This document shows positions 28,616 to 36,635 of a DNA stretch of 64,000 bases, one piece after another (within the stretch, counting starts at the first letter, position 1; each line of letters begins with the position of its first letter). The translations under genes were made by a program, and so were the position numbers. The stretch is taken from the NCBI GenBank assembly GCA_937908115.1, contig CALEQZ010000015.1, positions 1 to 64,000 of the forward strand. Reading direction: 5' to 3'. The stretch comes from an uncultured Alcaligenaceae bacterium. Lineage in GTDB: Bacteria; Pseudomonadota; Gammaproteobacteria; Burkholderiales; Burkholderiaceae_B. The notes below the pieces were generated by a model. The model was not told where the DNA came from. It ran no database searches and saw only the letters and a program-made list of their open reading frames with translations.

Positions 28616-28626
28616 GATAATATTTC
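28616..28626 (+). promoter_or_regulatory. folE2: AT-rich element upstream of folE2
   Basis: GATAATATTTC lies 73 bases before the folE2 ATG. GATAAT is a 5/6 match to a -10 hexamer without a well-spaced -35. Ten of its bases (28617-28626) are identical to the element upstream of the ZIP transporter, and it matches a Zur half-site at 9 of 11 positions. Confidence 0.35.
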
Positions 28627-28699
28627 CTGGCATTTTTTACGCAGGCACGGCCGGCCCGGGATCGCGGGCCCCTTCGGCCATGCGCCTACAGGTACCGCT

Positions 28700-29497
28700 A
28701 TGAATTCCCCGATCGATCCCGCCATCGTCATGCCGGACGTGCAAAGCACGGTGGATACGCGCCAGATTCCCATCCAGCGGGTGGGCATCCGCGGCGTGCG
28801 CCATCCCATGCTGGTGGCCGGAGCCGATGGCCAGGCGCAGCCGACCGTGGCCACATGGACGCTGACCGTGGCGCTGCCGGCAACCGAAAAAGGCACCCAC
28901 ATGTCGCGCTTCGTGGCGCTGCTGGAGCAATACCGCACCCAGCCCATGACGCCGGCGCGCTTTTGCGAAATGGCCCGCGAGATGCTGCCGCTGCTGCACG
29001 CCGAGCGCGGCGACATCACGGCGGCCTTTCCCTACTTCATCGACAAGGCGGCGCCGGTCTCGGGCGTGCGCAGCCTGATGGACTACGAGCTGCAGTGGGT
29101 GGCAAGGGCGCAGGGCGACGACGTCGAGTTCGAGATGTCGGTGCAGGTGCCCGTCACCAGCCTGTGCCCGTGTTCCAAGACGATTTCCGACTACGGCGCG
29201 CACAACCAGCGGTCCCATGTCACGGTGCACGCCGTGGTGCGCGAAGGGGTCAGCGCAGACGAGCTGATCCGCCTGGTCGAGGCCGAGGCCTCCTGCGAGC
29301 TGTGGGGCCTGCTCAAGCGGCCGGACGAAAAATACGTCACCGAGCGCGCCTACGACAATCCCAAGTTCGTCGAGGACTTGGTGCGCGACGTCGCGGCCAA
29401 GCTGCGGGACCATCCTGGCATCGTGCGCTACCGCGTCGAAGCCGAGAACTTCGAATCCATCCACAACCACTCGGCCTACGCCGTGGTGGAGGGCTGA
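28700..29497 (+). CDS. folE2: GTP cyclohydrolase FolE2 (type IB)
   Basis: Converts GTP to 7,8-dihydroneopterin triphosphate for folate synthesis; unlike FolE it does not depend on zinc and in several bacteria is made under zinc limitation. From ATG 28700 the product is 265 residues with the family signatures VQSTVDTRQIPIQRVGI, KGTHMSRF, the active-site Cys in VTSLCPCSKTISDYGAHNQR (about residue 154) and ENFESIHNHSAYA. The frame is open to 28610 but nothing supports an earlier start. It is 147 bp after dxs and probably has its own promoter. Confidence 0.95.
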   Translation: MNSPIDPAIVMPDVQSTVDTRQIPIQRVGIRGVRHPMLVAGADGQAQPTVATWTLTVALPATEKGTHMSRFVALLEQYRTQPMTPARFCEMAREMLPLLHAERGDITAAFPYFIDKAAPVSGVRSLMDYELQWVARAQGDDVEFEMSVQVPVTSLCPCSKTISDYGAHNQRSHVTVHAVVREGVSADELIRLVEAEASCELWGLLKRPDEKYVTERAYDNPKFVEDLVRDVAAKLRDHPGIVRYRVEAENFESIHNHSAYAVVEG

Positions 29498-29583
29498 AAC
29501 CCCGGTGCCTCGTGGCTGCGGTGCCCGCCGGCCGGGCGGCAGCCTGCGGGCTGTGGCGGCGTCCCTGTTGTTTTTGCGTTTTT

Positions 29584-29615
29584 GCCCTCGATAGGCGATA
29601 ATCGAGGGCTTTCTT
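29584..29615 (+). terminator. Hairpin between folE2 and rpsF
   Basis: Perfect 9-bp stem (29584-29592 with 29601-29609), 8-nt loop, followed by TTTCTT. It lies 87 bases past the folE2 stop and probably terminates that transcript. The loop region also holds GATAAT with TTGCGT 17 bp upstream, so part of the rpsF promoter may overlap it. Confidence 0.6.
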
Positions 29616-29733
29616 GCTCGACCCGGTGGTCATTTGGCCTTCGGGCGGGCTGTCCCAAGCCGCTTAGGGTGGGCCGGGCTGACCCCGGGCCTTCGATCCG
29701 GGCGGCATACGACATCCACAAGGAGTCTCGTAC

Positions 29734-30123
29734 ATGCGCCACTACGAAGTAGTGTTCATCGTCCACCCGGACCAGAGCGAGCAGGTGCCCGCCATGGTCG
29801 AGCGTTACCAGACGCTGATCACCAGCCAGCAAGGCAAGGTGCACCGCCTGGAAGACTGGGGCCGTCGCCAATTGGCCTACCCCATCCAGAAGCTCGTCAA
29901 GGCCCACTACGTGTGCCTGAACATCGAATGCAGCCAGGCCACGCTGCAAGAGCTGGAGCATTCGTTCCGCTACAACGACGCTGTGCTGCGCCACCTCATC
30001 ATCAAGACCAAGAAGGCGCCGGAAGGCCCGTCGGTCATGATGAAGTCGGTCGAGCGCGAGGAGGCCCGCAAGGCAGCGGCCGAGCCCGCTCCTGCTCCCG
30101 CCGCCGAGGCGGCCGCCGAATAA
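29734..30123 (+). CDS. rpsF: 30S ribosomal protein S6
   Basis: Structural protein of the 30S platform, binding with S18. The 129-residue product begins MRHYEVVFIVHPDQSEQVP and contains HRLEDWGRRQLAYPIQKL, both typical. The Ala/Glu/Pro-rich C-terminal tail replaces the Glu tail seen in E. coli. An AAGGAG site lies 9 bases before the ATG. First gene of rpsF-priB-rpsR-rplI, with an approximately 120-base leader after the upstream hairpin. Confidence 0.98.
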   Translation: MRHYEVVFIVHPDQSEQVPAMVERYQTLITSQQGKVHRLEDWGRRQLAYPIQKLVKAHYVCLNIECSQATLQELEHSFRYNDAVLRHLIIKTKKAPEGPSVMMKSVEREEARKAAAEPAPAPAAEAAAE

Positions 30124-30142
30124 GGCGCTCGCGCGGGCGACA

Positions 30143-30460
30143 GTGAACCGCGTGGAGCTCAGTGGCCGGGTGCTCCAATGTGGGCCCCTGCGTCACACCC
30201 CGGCAGGATTGCCGGTGTTGGAAATGGTGCTGGAGCATGCGTCGGAAGTGATCGAAGCGGGTGTCCCCCGCCGGGTCGAACTGACGCTCGAGGCGGTGGC
30301 CCTGGGAGACCTGGCCCGCATGCTCGAAGGCACGGCGTTGGGCAGCCTGCTGCACGTGCAGGGGTTCCTGGCGCCGACCCGCAAAGGGTCCATGCGCTTG
30401 AAGCTGCATTTGCAACAGGCGCACCGCACCGGGCCGGATAGCGGCCACGCGCTCGCATGA
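30143..30460 (+). CDS. priB: Primosomal replication protein N (PriB)
   Basis: Single-stranded DNA-binding OB-fold protein that stabilises PriA at stalled forks. The 105-residue product starts at GTG 30143 (MNRVELSGRVLQCGPLRHTPAGLPVLEM), with the family's LHVQGFLAPTRKGSMRLKLHLQ at the C-terminus. It sits between rpsF and rpsR, its usual place, about 19 bp after rpsF. Confidence 0.95.
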   Translation: MNRVELSGRVLQCGPLRHTPAGLPVLEMVLEHASEVIEAGVPRRVELTLEAVALGDLARMLEGTALGSLLHVQGFLAPTRKGSMRLKLHLQQAHRTGPDSGHALA

Positions 30461-30553
30461 CGCTCGCATGAAGGATTGACACGGCGGCGAGCCGCCAAGC
30501 CACACGAATACGCCGCGGCCAGCGCGCCAGGCAAACATTGCAAGAGGCACATC

Positions 30554-30826
30554 ATGGCTTTCTTCGGAAAACGCAAGGAAAAACGCAAGTTCAACCAGCA
30601 GAACCCGCTGTTCAAGCGCCGCAAGTTCTGCCGCTTCACCGCTGCCGGCGTCGAAGAGATCGACTACAAGGATCTCGACACCCTGCGCGACTTCATCCAG
30701 GAAAACGGCAAGATCATTCCCGCCCGCCTGACCGGCACGAAGGCGCACTACCAGCGCCAGCTCGACACGGCGATCAAGCGTGCCCGCTTTTTGGCGTTGC
30801 TGCCGTACACCGACAACCACAAGTAA
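30554..30826 (+). CDS. rpsR: 30S ribosomal protein S18
   Basis: Platform protein of the 30S subunit. From ATG 30554, preceded by AAGAGG, the product is 90 residues with KRRKFCRFTAAGVEEIDYKD and the highly conserved LTGTKAHYQRQLDTAIKRARFLALLPY (quoted as key region). The frame is open upstream to 30476 but that part is not conserved. Confidence 0.98.
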   Translation: MAFFGKRKEKRKFNQQNPLFKRRKFCRFTAAGVEEIDYKDLDTLRDFIQENGKIIPARLTGTKAHYQRQLDTAIKRARFLALLPYTDNHK

Positions 30827-30841
30827 TCCGGGGGCACAGAC

Positions 30842-31297
30842 ATGCAAGTCATCCTGCTCGAGAAAGTCACCAACCTGGGCAACCTGGGCGACGTCGTGCG
30901 CGTGCGTGACGGTTATGCGCGCAACTTCCTGATCCCGCAGAAGAAGGCGCGCCGCGCCACCGAGGCGGCCCTGAAGGAATTCGAAGCCCGCCGCGCCGAA
31001 CTGGAGAAGATCCAGGCCGAGAAGCTGGCCGCCGCGCAGGCGCTGGGCCAGCGCCTGGAAGGCCACGTGCTCAAGTTCACCGAAAAGGCGGGCGTGGACG
31101 GCCGGCTGTTTGGTTCGGTCACCAACATGGACGTCGCCGCCGGCCTGGCGCGCGACGGCTTTGCGGGCATCGAGAAGTCGCAGGTCCGCCTGCCGGACGG
31201 CCCGATCAAGCAGATCGGCGAGTACTCCGTGCAGGTTTCCCTGCATCCGGACGTCTCGGCTACGATTACCGTGGCGGTCGCCGGCGAACTGGCCTGA
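30842..31297 (+). CDS. rplI: 50S ribosomal protein L9
   Basis: Two-domain protein at the base of the L1 stalk that helps keep the reading frame. The 151 residues begin MQVILLEKVTNLGNLGDVV, with VRDGYARNFLIPQKKA closing the N-terminal RNA-binding domain, a long connecting helix and the C-terminal domain (GVDGRLFGSVTNMDVA). It is 15 bp after rpsR and followed by a terminator. Confidence 0.98.
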   Translation: MQVILLEKVTNLGNLGDVVRVRDGYARNFLIPQKKARRATEAALKEFEARRAELEKIQAEKLAAAQALGQRLEGHVLKFTEKAGVDGRLFGSVTNMDVAAGLARDGFAGIEKSQVRLPDGPIKQIGEYSVQVSLHPDVSATITVAVAGELA

Positions 31298-31325
31298 CGC
31301 CCCGAGGCCGGGCATGCCTTAAGCG

Positions 31326-31347
31326 AGCCGGCGCAAGCCGGCTTTTT
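31326..31347 (+). terminator. Rho-independent terminator of the rpsF-rplI operon
   Basis: Perfect stem AGCCGGC/GCCGGCT with a 4-nt loop followed by five T in all, 28 bases past the rplI stop. It separates the ribosomal operon from dnaB. Confidence 0.88.
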
Positions 31348-31406
31348 CATGCGCGCAGGCAGACGGCTTTCACGCATGGCCAAACCATCCGGTTACTATT
31401 GACGCC

Positions 31407-32777
31407 ATGAATTCGCCCCTCGATCCGCAACTGGAACAACTGCGCGTGCCGCCCCATTCGGTCGAGGCCGAGCAATCGGTCCTGGGCGGCCTGCTGCTGG
31501 ACAATGCCGCCTGGGACCGCATCGCCGACGTCCTGGGCGAGGAAGACTTCTATCGCCACGAGCACCGCCTGATCTGGCAGCACATGGCCAAGCTGATCGG
31601 CCTGGCCCGGCCTGCCGACGTCATCACGGTGCACGAATCCCTGGTCAGCGCTGGCAAGAGCGAGGAAGCCGGCGGACTGGCCTACCTGAATGCGCTGGCG
31701 CACAACACGCCCTCGGCGGCCAACATCCGGCGCTATGCCGAGATCGTCCGCGAGCGGGCCATGCTGCGCAAGCTGGTGACCATTGCCGACGAGATTTCCG
31801 CCGCCGCCTTCAATCCCCAAGGCAAGGAGGCGCGCCAGCTGCTGGACGAGGCCGAGTCCAAGGTCTTCCAGATCGCGCAGGAAGGCTCGCGCGGCGCCGC
31901 GGGATTCCAGGAAATCCAGCCGCTGCTGGCGCAGGTGGTCGAGCGCATCGATGAACTCTATCACCGCGAGGGCGACTCCGACGTCACGGGCGTGCCCACC
32001 GGCTTTACCGACCTGGACAAGATGACCTCCGGCCTGCAGCCGGGTGACCTGATCATCGTGGCCGGCCGGCCTTCCATGGGCAAGACCTCGTTCTCGATGA
32101 ACATCGGCGAGCACGTGGCCATCGAGCAGGGCCTGCCGGTGGCGGTGTTCTCCATGGAAATGGGCGCCGTGCAGCTGGCCATGCGCATGCTGGGGTCGGT
32201 GGGCATGCTGGACCAGCACCGCATGCGCACCGGCAAGCTGCAGGCCGACGACTGGCCGAGGGTGACGCACGCGGTCCAGAAAATGCAGGATGCCCAGCTC
32301 TACATCGACGAAACGCCTGCGCTCAGCTCGATGGAAGTGCGTGCCCGCGCCCGACGGCTGGCGCGCCAGTGCGGCCAGCTCGGGCTGATCATCGTCGACT
32401 ACCTGCAGCTGATGGCGGCCAATTCGGCGGGCGAGAACCGCGCCACCGAAATTTCCGAGATCAGCCGTTCGCTCAAGGGCTTGGCCAAGGAGCTGAACTG
32501 CCCGCTGATCGCCTTGTCGCAGCTGAACCGCAGCCTGGAGCAGCGGCCGAACAAGCGCCCGGTGATGAGCGACCTGCGCGAATCGGGCGCCATCGAACAG
32601 GACGCCGACCTGATCCTGTTCATCTACCGGGACGAGGTCTACAACCCCGACTCCCCGGACAAGGGTACGGCTGAAATCATCATCGGCAAGCAGCGTAACG
32701 GCCCGATCGGCACGGTGCGGCTGACCTTCCAGGGTTCCAGCACCCGTTTCTTGAACTTCACTGGCGGCCAGTACTGA
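31407..32777 (+). CDS. dnaB: Replicative DNA helicase
   Basis: Hexameric RecA-fold helicase that unwinds the replication fork. The 456-residue protein has the N-terminal primase-interacting domain (VPPHSVEAEQSVLGGLLLDN), Walker A GRPSMGKTSFSMNIG (about residues 218-232), Walker B region LGLIIVDYLQLM and SQLNRSLEQRPNKRPVMSDLRESGAIEQD (Gln-containing sensor loop). No intein is present. TACTAT at 31394-31399 may be a -10, which would give a very short leader. Confidence 0.98.
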   Translation: MNSPLDPQLEQLRVPPHSVEAEQSVLGGLLLDNAAWDRIADVLGEEDFYRHEHRLIWQHMAKLIGLARPADVITVHESLVSAGKSEEAGGLAYLNALAHNTPSAANIRRYAEIVRERAMLRKLVTIADEISAAAFNPQGKEARQLLDEAESKVFQIAQEGSRGAAGFQEIQPLLAQVVERIDELYHREGDSDVTGVPTGFTDLDKMTSGLQPGDLIIVAGRPSMGKTSFSMNIGEHVAIEQGLPVAVFSMEMGAVQLAMRMLGSVGMLDQHRMRTGKLQADDWPRVTHAVQKMQDAQLYIDETPALSSMEVRARARRLARQCGQLGLIIVDYLQLMAANSAGENRATEISEISRSLKGLAKELNCPLIALSQLNRSLEQRPNKRPVMSDLRESGAIEQDADLILFIYRDEVYNPDSPDKGTAEIIIGKQRNGPIGTVRLTFQGSSTRFLNFTGGQY

Positions 32778-32808
32778 GGCCGGGCGCCCTGCGCCGCGGC
32801 CAGTTGCC

Positions 32809-33795
32809 CTACGCGCCTGGCGTCATGGCCAGCGCGAGGCCGAAGGCCGCTCGCAGCGAGGCGGGGTCGGCCACCCCTTGGCCGGCGATGTCGAAGGCCG
32901 TGCCATGGTCCACGCTGGTGCGCACGAACGGCAGGCCGACCGTGACGTTGACGCCCTGGTCTATGCCCAAATACTTGATCGGGATCAGGCCCTGGTCGTG
33001 GTATTGCGCGACGACGATGTCGAACTCGCCGCGCCGGGCGCGCATGAAGACGGTGTCGCCGGGCAGGGGGCCGCTGACGTCCATGCCGGCGCGGCGGGCC
33101 GCTTGCACGGCCGGGGCGATGATGTCGGCGTCCTCGCGGCCGAAACGGCCGCCTTCGCCGGCGTGCGGGTTGAGCCCCGCCACCGCGATGCGCGGCCGGT
33201 CGATCCCCATCTGGCGGCAGGCACGCTGGGCAAGCGCAATGGCGCGCGATTCCGCTTCCAACGTGATGCGCGGCGCGACTTCGGCCAGCGGGATGTGTAT
33301 GGTGACGAGCAGTACGCGCAGTTCGTCGTTGGCCAGCATCATCGCGTAGTCCGCGGTGCCGGTGCGTTGCGCCAGGATTTCGGTGTGGCCAGGGAAGTCG
33401 ACGCCGCCGGCGCGCAGCGATTCCTTGTTCAGCGGCGCCGTCACGATGGCGCGCAGCCGGCCGGCTGCAGCATCGTCGATGGCGCGGCACACGTAGTCAT
33501 AGGCGGCTCGCCCGGCCGCCGCGCTGACCCTGCCGATGGGCAAGTCTTCTGGCAGCGGCGCGCTGCAGGCCACGACCGGCATCTGGCGCGGGTCGGTGCT
33601 GCCTGTGCCAGGCGACTCGACCGCGCTGACCGCCACGTCCGCGCCCAGCGCCGCGGCGGCACGCCGCAGCGCGCCCGGGTCGCCGTAGACGACGGCCGGC
33701 GCCGCCAGCCCCGCGGCCCAAGCCTTCACGACGATTTCGGGTCCGATGCCGGCCGCATCGCCCATGGTGATGCCGACGGGCAATGATTCGACCAT
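32809..33795 (-). CDS. pdxA: PdxA family 4-hydroxythreonine-4-phosphate dehydrogenase
   Basis: NAD-dependent dehydrogenase of the PdxA family, acting in pyridoxal 5'-phosphate synthesis or, for paralogues, on 4-phospho-threonate. The 328 residues show TMGDAAGIGPEI, APLNKESLRAGG, FPGHTEILA (metal His), NPHAGEGGRFGREDADII and YHDQGLIPIKY, all family-diagnostic. Here it lies alone, convergent with dnaB and upstream-adjacent to the PIN-PhoH gene, not next to ksgA/surA where the biosynthetic pdxA often sits. Whether it is the biosynthetic enzyme or a paralogue is open. Confidence 0.9.
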   Translation of the reverse strand: MVESLPVGITMGDAAGIGPEIVVKAWAAGLAAPAVVYGDPGALRRAAAALGADVAVSAVESPGTGSTDPRQMPVVACSAPLPEDLPIGRVSAAAGRAAYDYVCRAIDDAAAGRLRAIVTAPLNKESLRAGGVDFPGHTEILAQRTGTADYAMMLANDELRVLLVTIHIPLAEVAPRITLEAESRAIALAQRACRQMGIDRPRIAVAGLNPHAGEGGRFGREDADIIAPAVQAARRAGMDVSGPLPGDTVFMRARRGEFDIVVAQYHDQGLIPIKYLGIDQGVNVTVGLPFVRTSVDHGTAFDIAGQGVADPASLRAAFGLALAMTPGA

Positions 33796-33841
33796 GTCGC
33801 TGCCTGCCTTGCCGTGCGCTGCCTGGATCCGCGGCGGCGCG

Positions 33842-35482
33842 CTAGAGGACGTCGCCCGCGTAGTCGGCCAGGCGCGAGCGCTCGCCGCGCTGCAGGGTGA
33901 CGTGGCCGGCGTGCGGCCAACCCTTGAACCGGTCGACGACGAAGGTCAGCCCGGAACTGCCCTCGGTCAGGTAGGGGGTGTCGATCTGGGCGATGTTGCC
34001 CAGGCAGACGACCTTGGTGCCGGGCCCGGCGCGCGTGATGAGGGTTTTCATCTGCTTGGGCGTCAGGTTCTGCGCTTCGTCGATGATGAGGTACTTGTTC
34101 AGGAAGGTGCGGCCGCGCATGAAGTTCAGCGACTTGACCTTGATGCGCGAGCGGATCAGGTCCATGGTGGCTGCCCGGCCCCAATCGCCGCCGTGCGATC
34201 CGCCATCGCCGTCGCCCATGTTGAGCACGTCCAGGTTGTCCTCGAGCGCGCCCATCCACGGGGCCATCTTTTCTTCCTCGGTGCCCGGCAAAAAGCCGAT
34301 GTCCTCGCCCACCGGCACGGTGACCCGGGTCATGATGATCTCGGTATAGCGCTTGGTTTCCAGCACCTGGGCCAGCCCGGCAGCCAGCGCCAGCAGCGTC
34401 TTGCCCGTGCCGGCCTGGCCAAGCAGGGAGACGAAGTCGCATTCCGGGTTCATCAGCAGGTTGAGCGCGAAGTTCTGCTCGCGGTTGCGCGCGGTGATGC
34501 CCCAGACGTTGTTCTTGCCGTGGGTATAGTCGCGCAGCGTGGCCAGCACCGCGGTCTTGCCGCTGACCTCGCGCACCTGCGCGTACAGCGGCATGGAGCC
34601 TTCGAAGTAGACGAACTGGTTGACCACGAACTGCGAGCACAGCGGGCCGTGGATGCGGTAGTAGGTGGTGCCGCCGTGCTGCCAGGACTCCATGCCCTTG
34701 CCGTGCCGGTTCCAGAAGTTTTCCGGCAATTGCAGCATGCCCGTATAGAGCAGGTCCGTGTCTTCCAGGACGCGGTCGTTGAAGTAGTCCTCGGCGGCCA
34801 GCCCCAGGGCGCGCGCCTTCAGCCGCATGTTGATGTCCTTGGACACCAGCACGACTTCGCGCGAAGGGTATTGCTCCTGCAGCGAGCGCACCACGCCCAG
34901 GATCTGGTTGTCGGCCTTGCCCATCGGCAGGTCGCCCGGCAGGGCATGGTTCATGGCCGTGGTCTGGAACAGCAGCCGGCCGCTGGCCTCGCGGTTGCCC
35001 AGCGCGTTGAGTTCCACGCCTTCGTCGATGTTCTGCGCCTCGCCCACCAGCGCGTCGAGCGAGCGGCTAACCTGTCGGGCGTTGCGCGCGACCTCGGACA
35101 TCCCCTTCTTGTGATGGTCGAGCTCCTCGAGCGTCATCATGGGCAGGAAGATATCGTGCTCCTCGAAGCGGAACAGGCACGTGGGATCGTGCAGCAGCAC
35201 GTTGGTGTCGAGTACGAACAGCTTGCGCACCGCGGGCGATGCCTTGGCGCGTGGCTGGCGCGACGGCTTGCCGCGGGCACCGGCCTTGTCCCGGGATTGC
35301 GGCAGGACGGTGGGCGCCGCGGCCTCGGTCGCCGGCGAGGACGCAGGCAGCTGCAGGCCGTCGAGCTCAGGCTGCAGTCCGGCCGTCGCCGGCGCCCGCT
35401 GCCTGCGTGGTCGGGCTGCCTGGGCGTCGGCGGGAAAGCTCAGGATGGCAGCCGGACGGGTGGGCAACTTCGGCAGCGGCAT
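33842..35482 (-). CDS. PIN domain plus PhoH-like ATPase (PhoH2/YlaK type)
   Basis: Fusion of a PIN ribonuclease-like domain and a PhoH P-loop ATPase; related PhoH2 proteins act as RNA helicase/ribonucleases. From ATG 35482 the product is 546 residues: a low-complexity basic/Ala-Pro segment (about 1-85), the PIN domain (KLFVLDTNVLLHDPTCLF, with LVSKDINMRLKARALG) and the PhoH domain with Walker A LLGQAGTGKTLLALAAG (about 347-363) and Walker B YLIIDEAQNLTPKQMKTLITR. Acidic PIN residues look intact. It is downstream of bcp on the same strand (50 bp). An earlier ATG at 35599 would overlap bcp and is unlikely. Confidence 0.92.
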   Translation of the reverse strand: MPLPKLPTRPAAILSFPADAQAARPRRQRAPATAGLQPELDGLQLPASSPATEAAAPTVLPQSRDKAGARGKPSRQPRAKASPAVRKLFVLDTNVLLHDPTCLFRFEEHDIFLPMMTLEELDHHKKGMSEVARNARQVSRSLDALVGEAQNIDEGVELNALGNREASGRLLFQTTAMNHALPGDLPMGKADNQILGVVRSLQEQYPSREVVLVSKDINMRLKARALGLAAEDYFNDRVLEDTDLLYTGMLQLPENFWNRHGKGMESWQHGGTTYYRIHGPLCSQFVVNQFVYFEGSMPLYAQVREVSGKTAVLATLRDYTHGKNNVWGITARNREQNFALNLLMNPECDFVSLLGQAGTGKTLLALAAGLAQVLETKRYTEIIMTRVTVPVGEDIGFLPGTEEEKMAPWMGALEDNLDVLNMGDGDGGSHGGDWGRAATMDLIRSRIKVKSLNFMRGRTFLNKYLIIDEAQNLTPKQMKTLITRAGPGTKVVCLGNIAQIDTPYLTEGSSGLTFVVDRFKGWPHAGHVTLQRGERSRLADYAGDVL

Positions 35483-35532
35483 GGGCGTCCTCTGTGGTGG
35501 TGGAATCCGGAAAGCGGTGCGGGGCGGCTCGC

Positions 35533-36000
35533 CTAGCCTATGCTGCGCGCAGCCTGCAGGACTTCGCGCGCGTGGCCGGGCACCTTGACGCCGCGCCACT
35601 CCTGTACGAGCTTGCCCTGGGCGTCGATCAGGAAGGTGCTGCGTTCGATGCCGCGCACCTGCTTGCCGTACATGTTCTTTTGCTTGATCACGCCGTACAG
35701 GTTACAGACGGTCTCGTCCGTGTCGGCGATCAACGGAAAGGGCAAGCCGTACTTGGCGCAGAAATTCTGGTGGGACTTCAGCGTATCCCTGGACACGCCG
35801 ATCACCAGGCAACTGGCGGCCAGGAATTCCTGGTAGAGGTCGCGGAAATCCTGGCCTTCGGCGGTGCAGCCCGGCGTGTTGTCCTTGGGGTAGAAGTACA
35901 GCACCACGGCGCGTCCCAGGCATTCATCCAGGCGGATCGGCCCGATGGTGCTTTCGGCAGAAAAATTGGGGGCGGGCTTGCCTATGACCGCAGTCATCAT
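35533..36000 (-). CDS. bcp: Thioredoxin-dependent peroxiredoxin (Bcp/PrxQ)
   Basis: Reduces hydrogen and organic peroxides using thioredoxin. The 155-residue protein has YFYPKDNTPGCTAEGQDFRD with the peroxidatic Cys (about residue 45). The usual PrxQ resolving Cys five residues later is Gln/Asp here, as in atypical or 1-Cys members; a Cys at about residue 64 (AASCLVIG) and others exist. Two ATGs are adjacent (36000, 35997). The start overlaps the stop of the Mth938-like gene by 4 bp. Confidence 0.95.
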   Translation of the reverse strand: MMTAVIGKPAPNFSAESTIGPIRLDECLGRAVVLYFYPKDNTPGCTAEGQDFRDLYQEFLAASCLVIGVSRDTLKSHQNFCAKYGLPFPLIADTDETVCNLYGVIKQKNMYGKQVRGIERSTFLIDAQGKLVQEWRGVKVPGHAREVLQAARSIG

Positions 36001-36455
36001 GTGGCGGACTCTCCGGTGGGGATCAGGGCCGCGACCACGCGTCGGCCTTCGGCCATCAGGATGTTGTAGGTGCGGGCAGCGGCCCGCGTGTCCATGGTCT
36101 CCACGCCGATGCCGGCAGCGATCAGCGGGCGCAGGATGTCGGGGGCAAGAAAACGCTGCCGCGCGCCGGTGCCCACGAGCACGACCTCGGGCGCATCGGG
36201 CGGCAGCGCAGGCGGGGCGTCTTCGCCCGCATCCAGGAAGGCTAGGGGATCGGCTGCCGGTTCGGGCAGCCGCGCGGCCTGGCGCAGCAGGGCGGTCGTG
36301 ATGCCGGCGGCGTCAGCCACCGGCCAGGGAGCGATCTCGCCCTCCGGCCCGAACGCGATCGCGTGGGAGAACCGGACCTGATTGACCTCGATATAACCGT
36401 CGCCGTAGGCGGTCACGGTATTGAGGGAAGAGGCAGGGTCGGTATGCAGCTTCAA
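35997..36455 (-). CDS. Mth938-like domain (DUF498/NDUFAF3 family) protein
   Basis: Small conserved protein of the Mth938 fold; the mitochondrial relative is a complex I assembly factor, the bacterial role is unknown. I place the start at TTG 36455 because GCGGAG lies 8 bases upstream and the product then begins MKLHTDPASSLNTVTAYGDG, as in relatives (152 aa). A GTG at 36491 would add 12 residues. Core features are GYIEVNQVRFSHAIAF and VVLVGTGARQRFL. It is translationally coupled to bcp. Confidence 0.88.
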   Translation of the reverse strand: MKLHTDPASSLNTVTAYGDGYIEVNQVRFSHAIAFGPEGEIAPWPVADAAGITTALLRQAARLPEPAADPLAFLDAGEDAPPALPPDAPEVVLVGTGARQRFLAPDILRPLIAAGIGVETMDTRAAARTYNILMAEGRRVVAALIPTGESAT

Positions 36456-36545
36456 TAAATGCTCCGCAGTGTGCAATTGATGATAGCGCACTCCCGTTGC
36501 GGACGTCAGCGCCGCCGCGCCGCCGGGTTGCCAAGCGGCGGCGAT

Positions 36546-36574
36546 TTGCCGCGACGGGGGCCTTGCGCTAGATT
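36546..36574 (+). promoter_or_regulatory. Candidate sigma-70 promoter of the aminotransferase-hom-thrC run
   Basis: TTGCCG (4/6) and TAGATT (4/6) separated by exactly 17 bp, ending 61 bases before the aminotransferase ATG. It lies in the divergent gap with the Mth938-like gene. Match quality is moderate. Confidence 0.35.
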
Positions 36575-36635
36575 AACGAGTTTTCCCCAAGCCCATCACC
36601 GTCCTTTTCGTTTCGGATTTTCCCGAGGAACCGCC

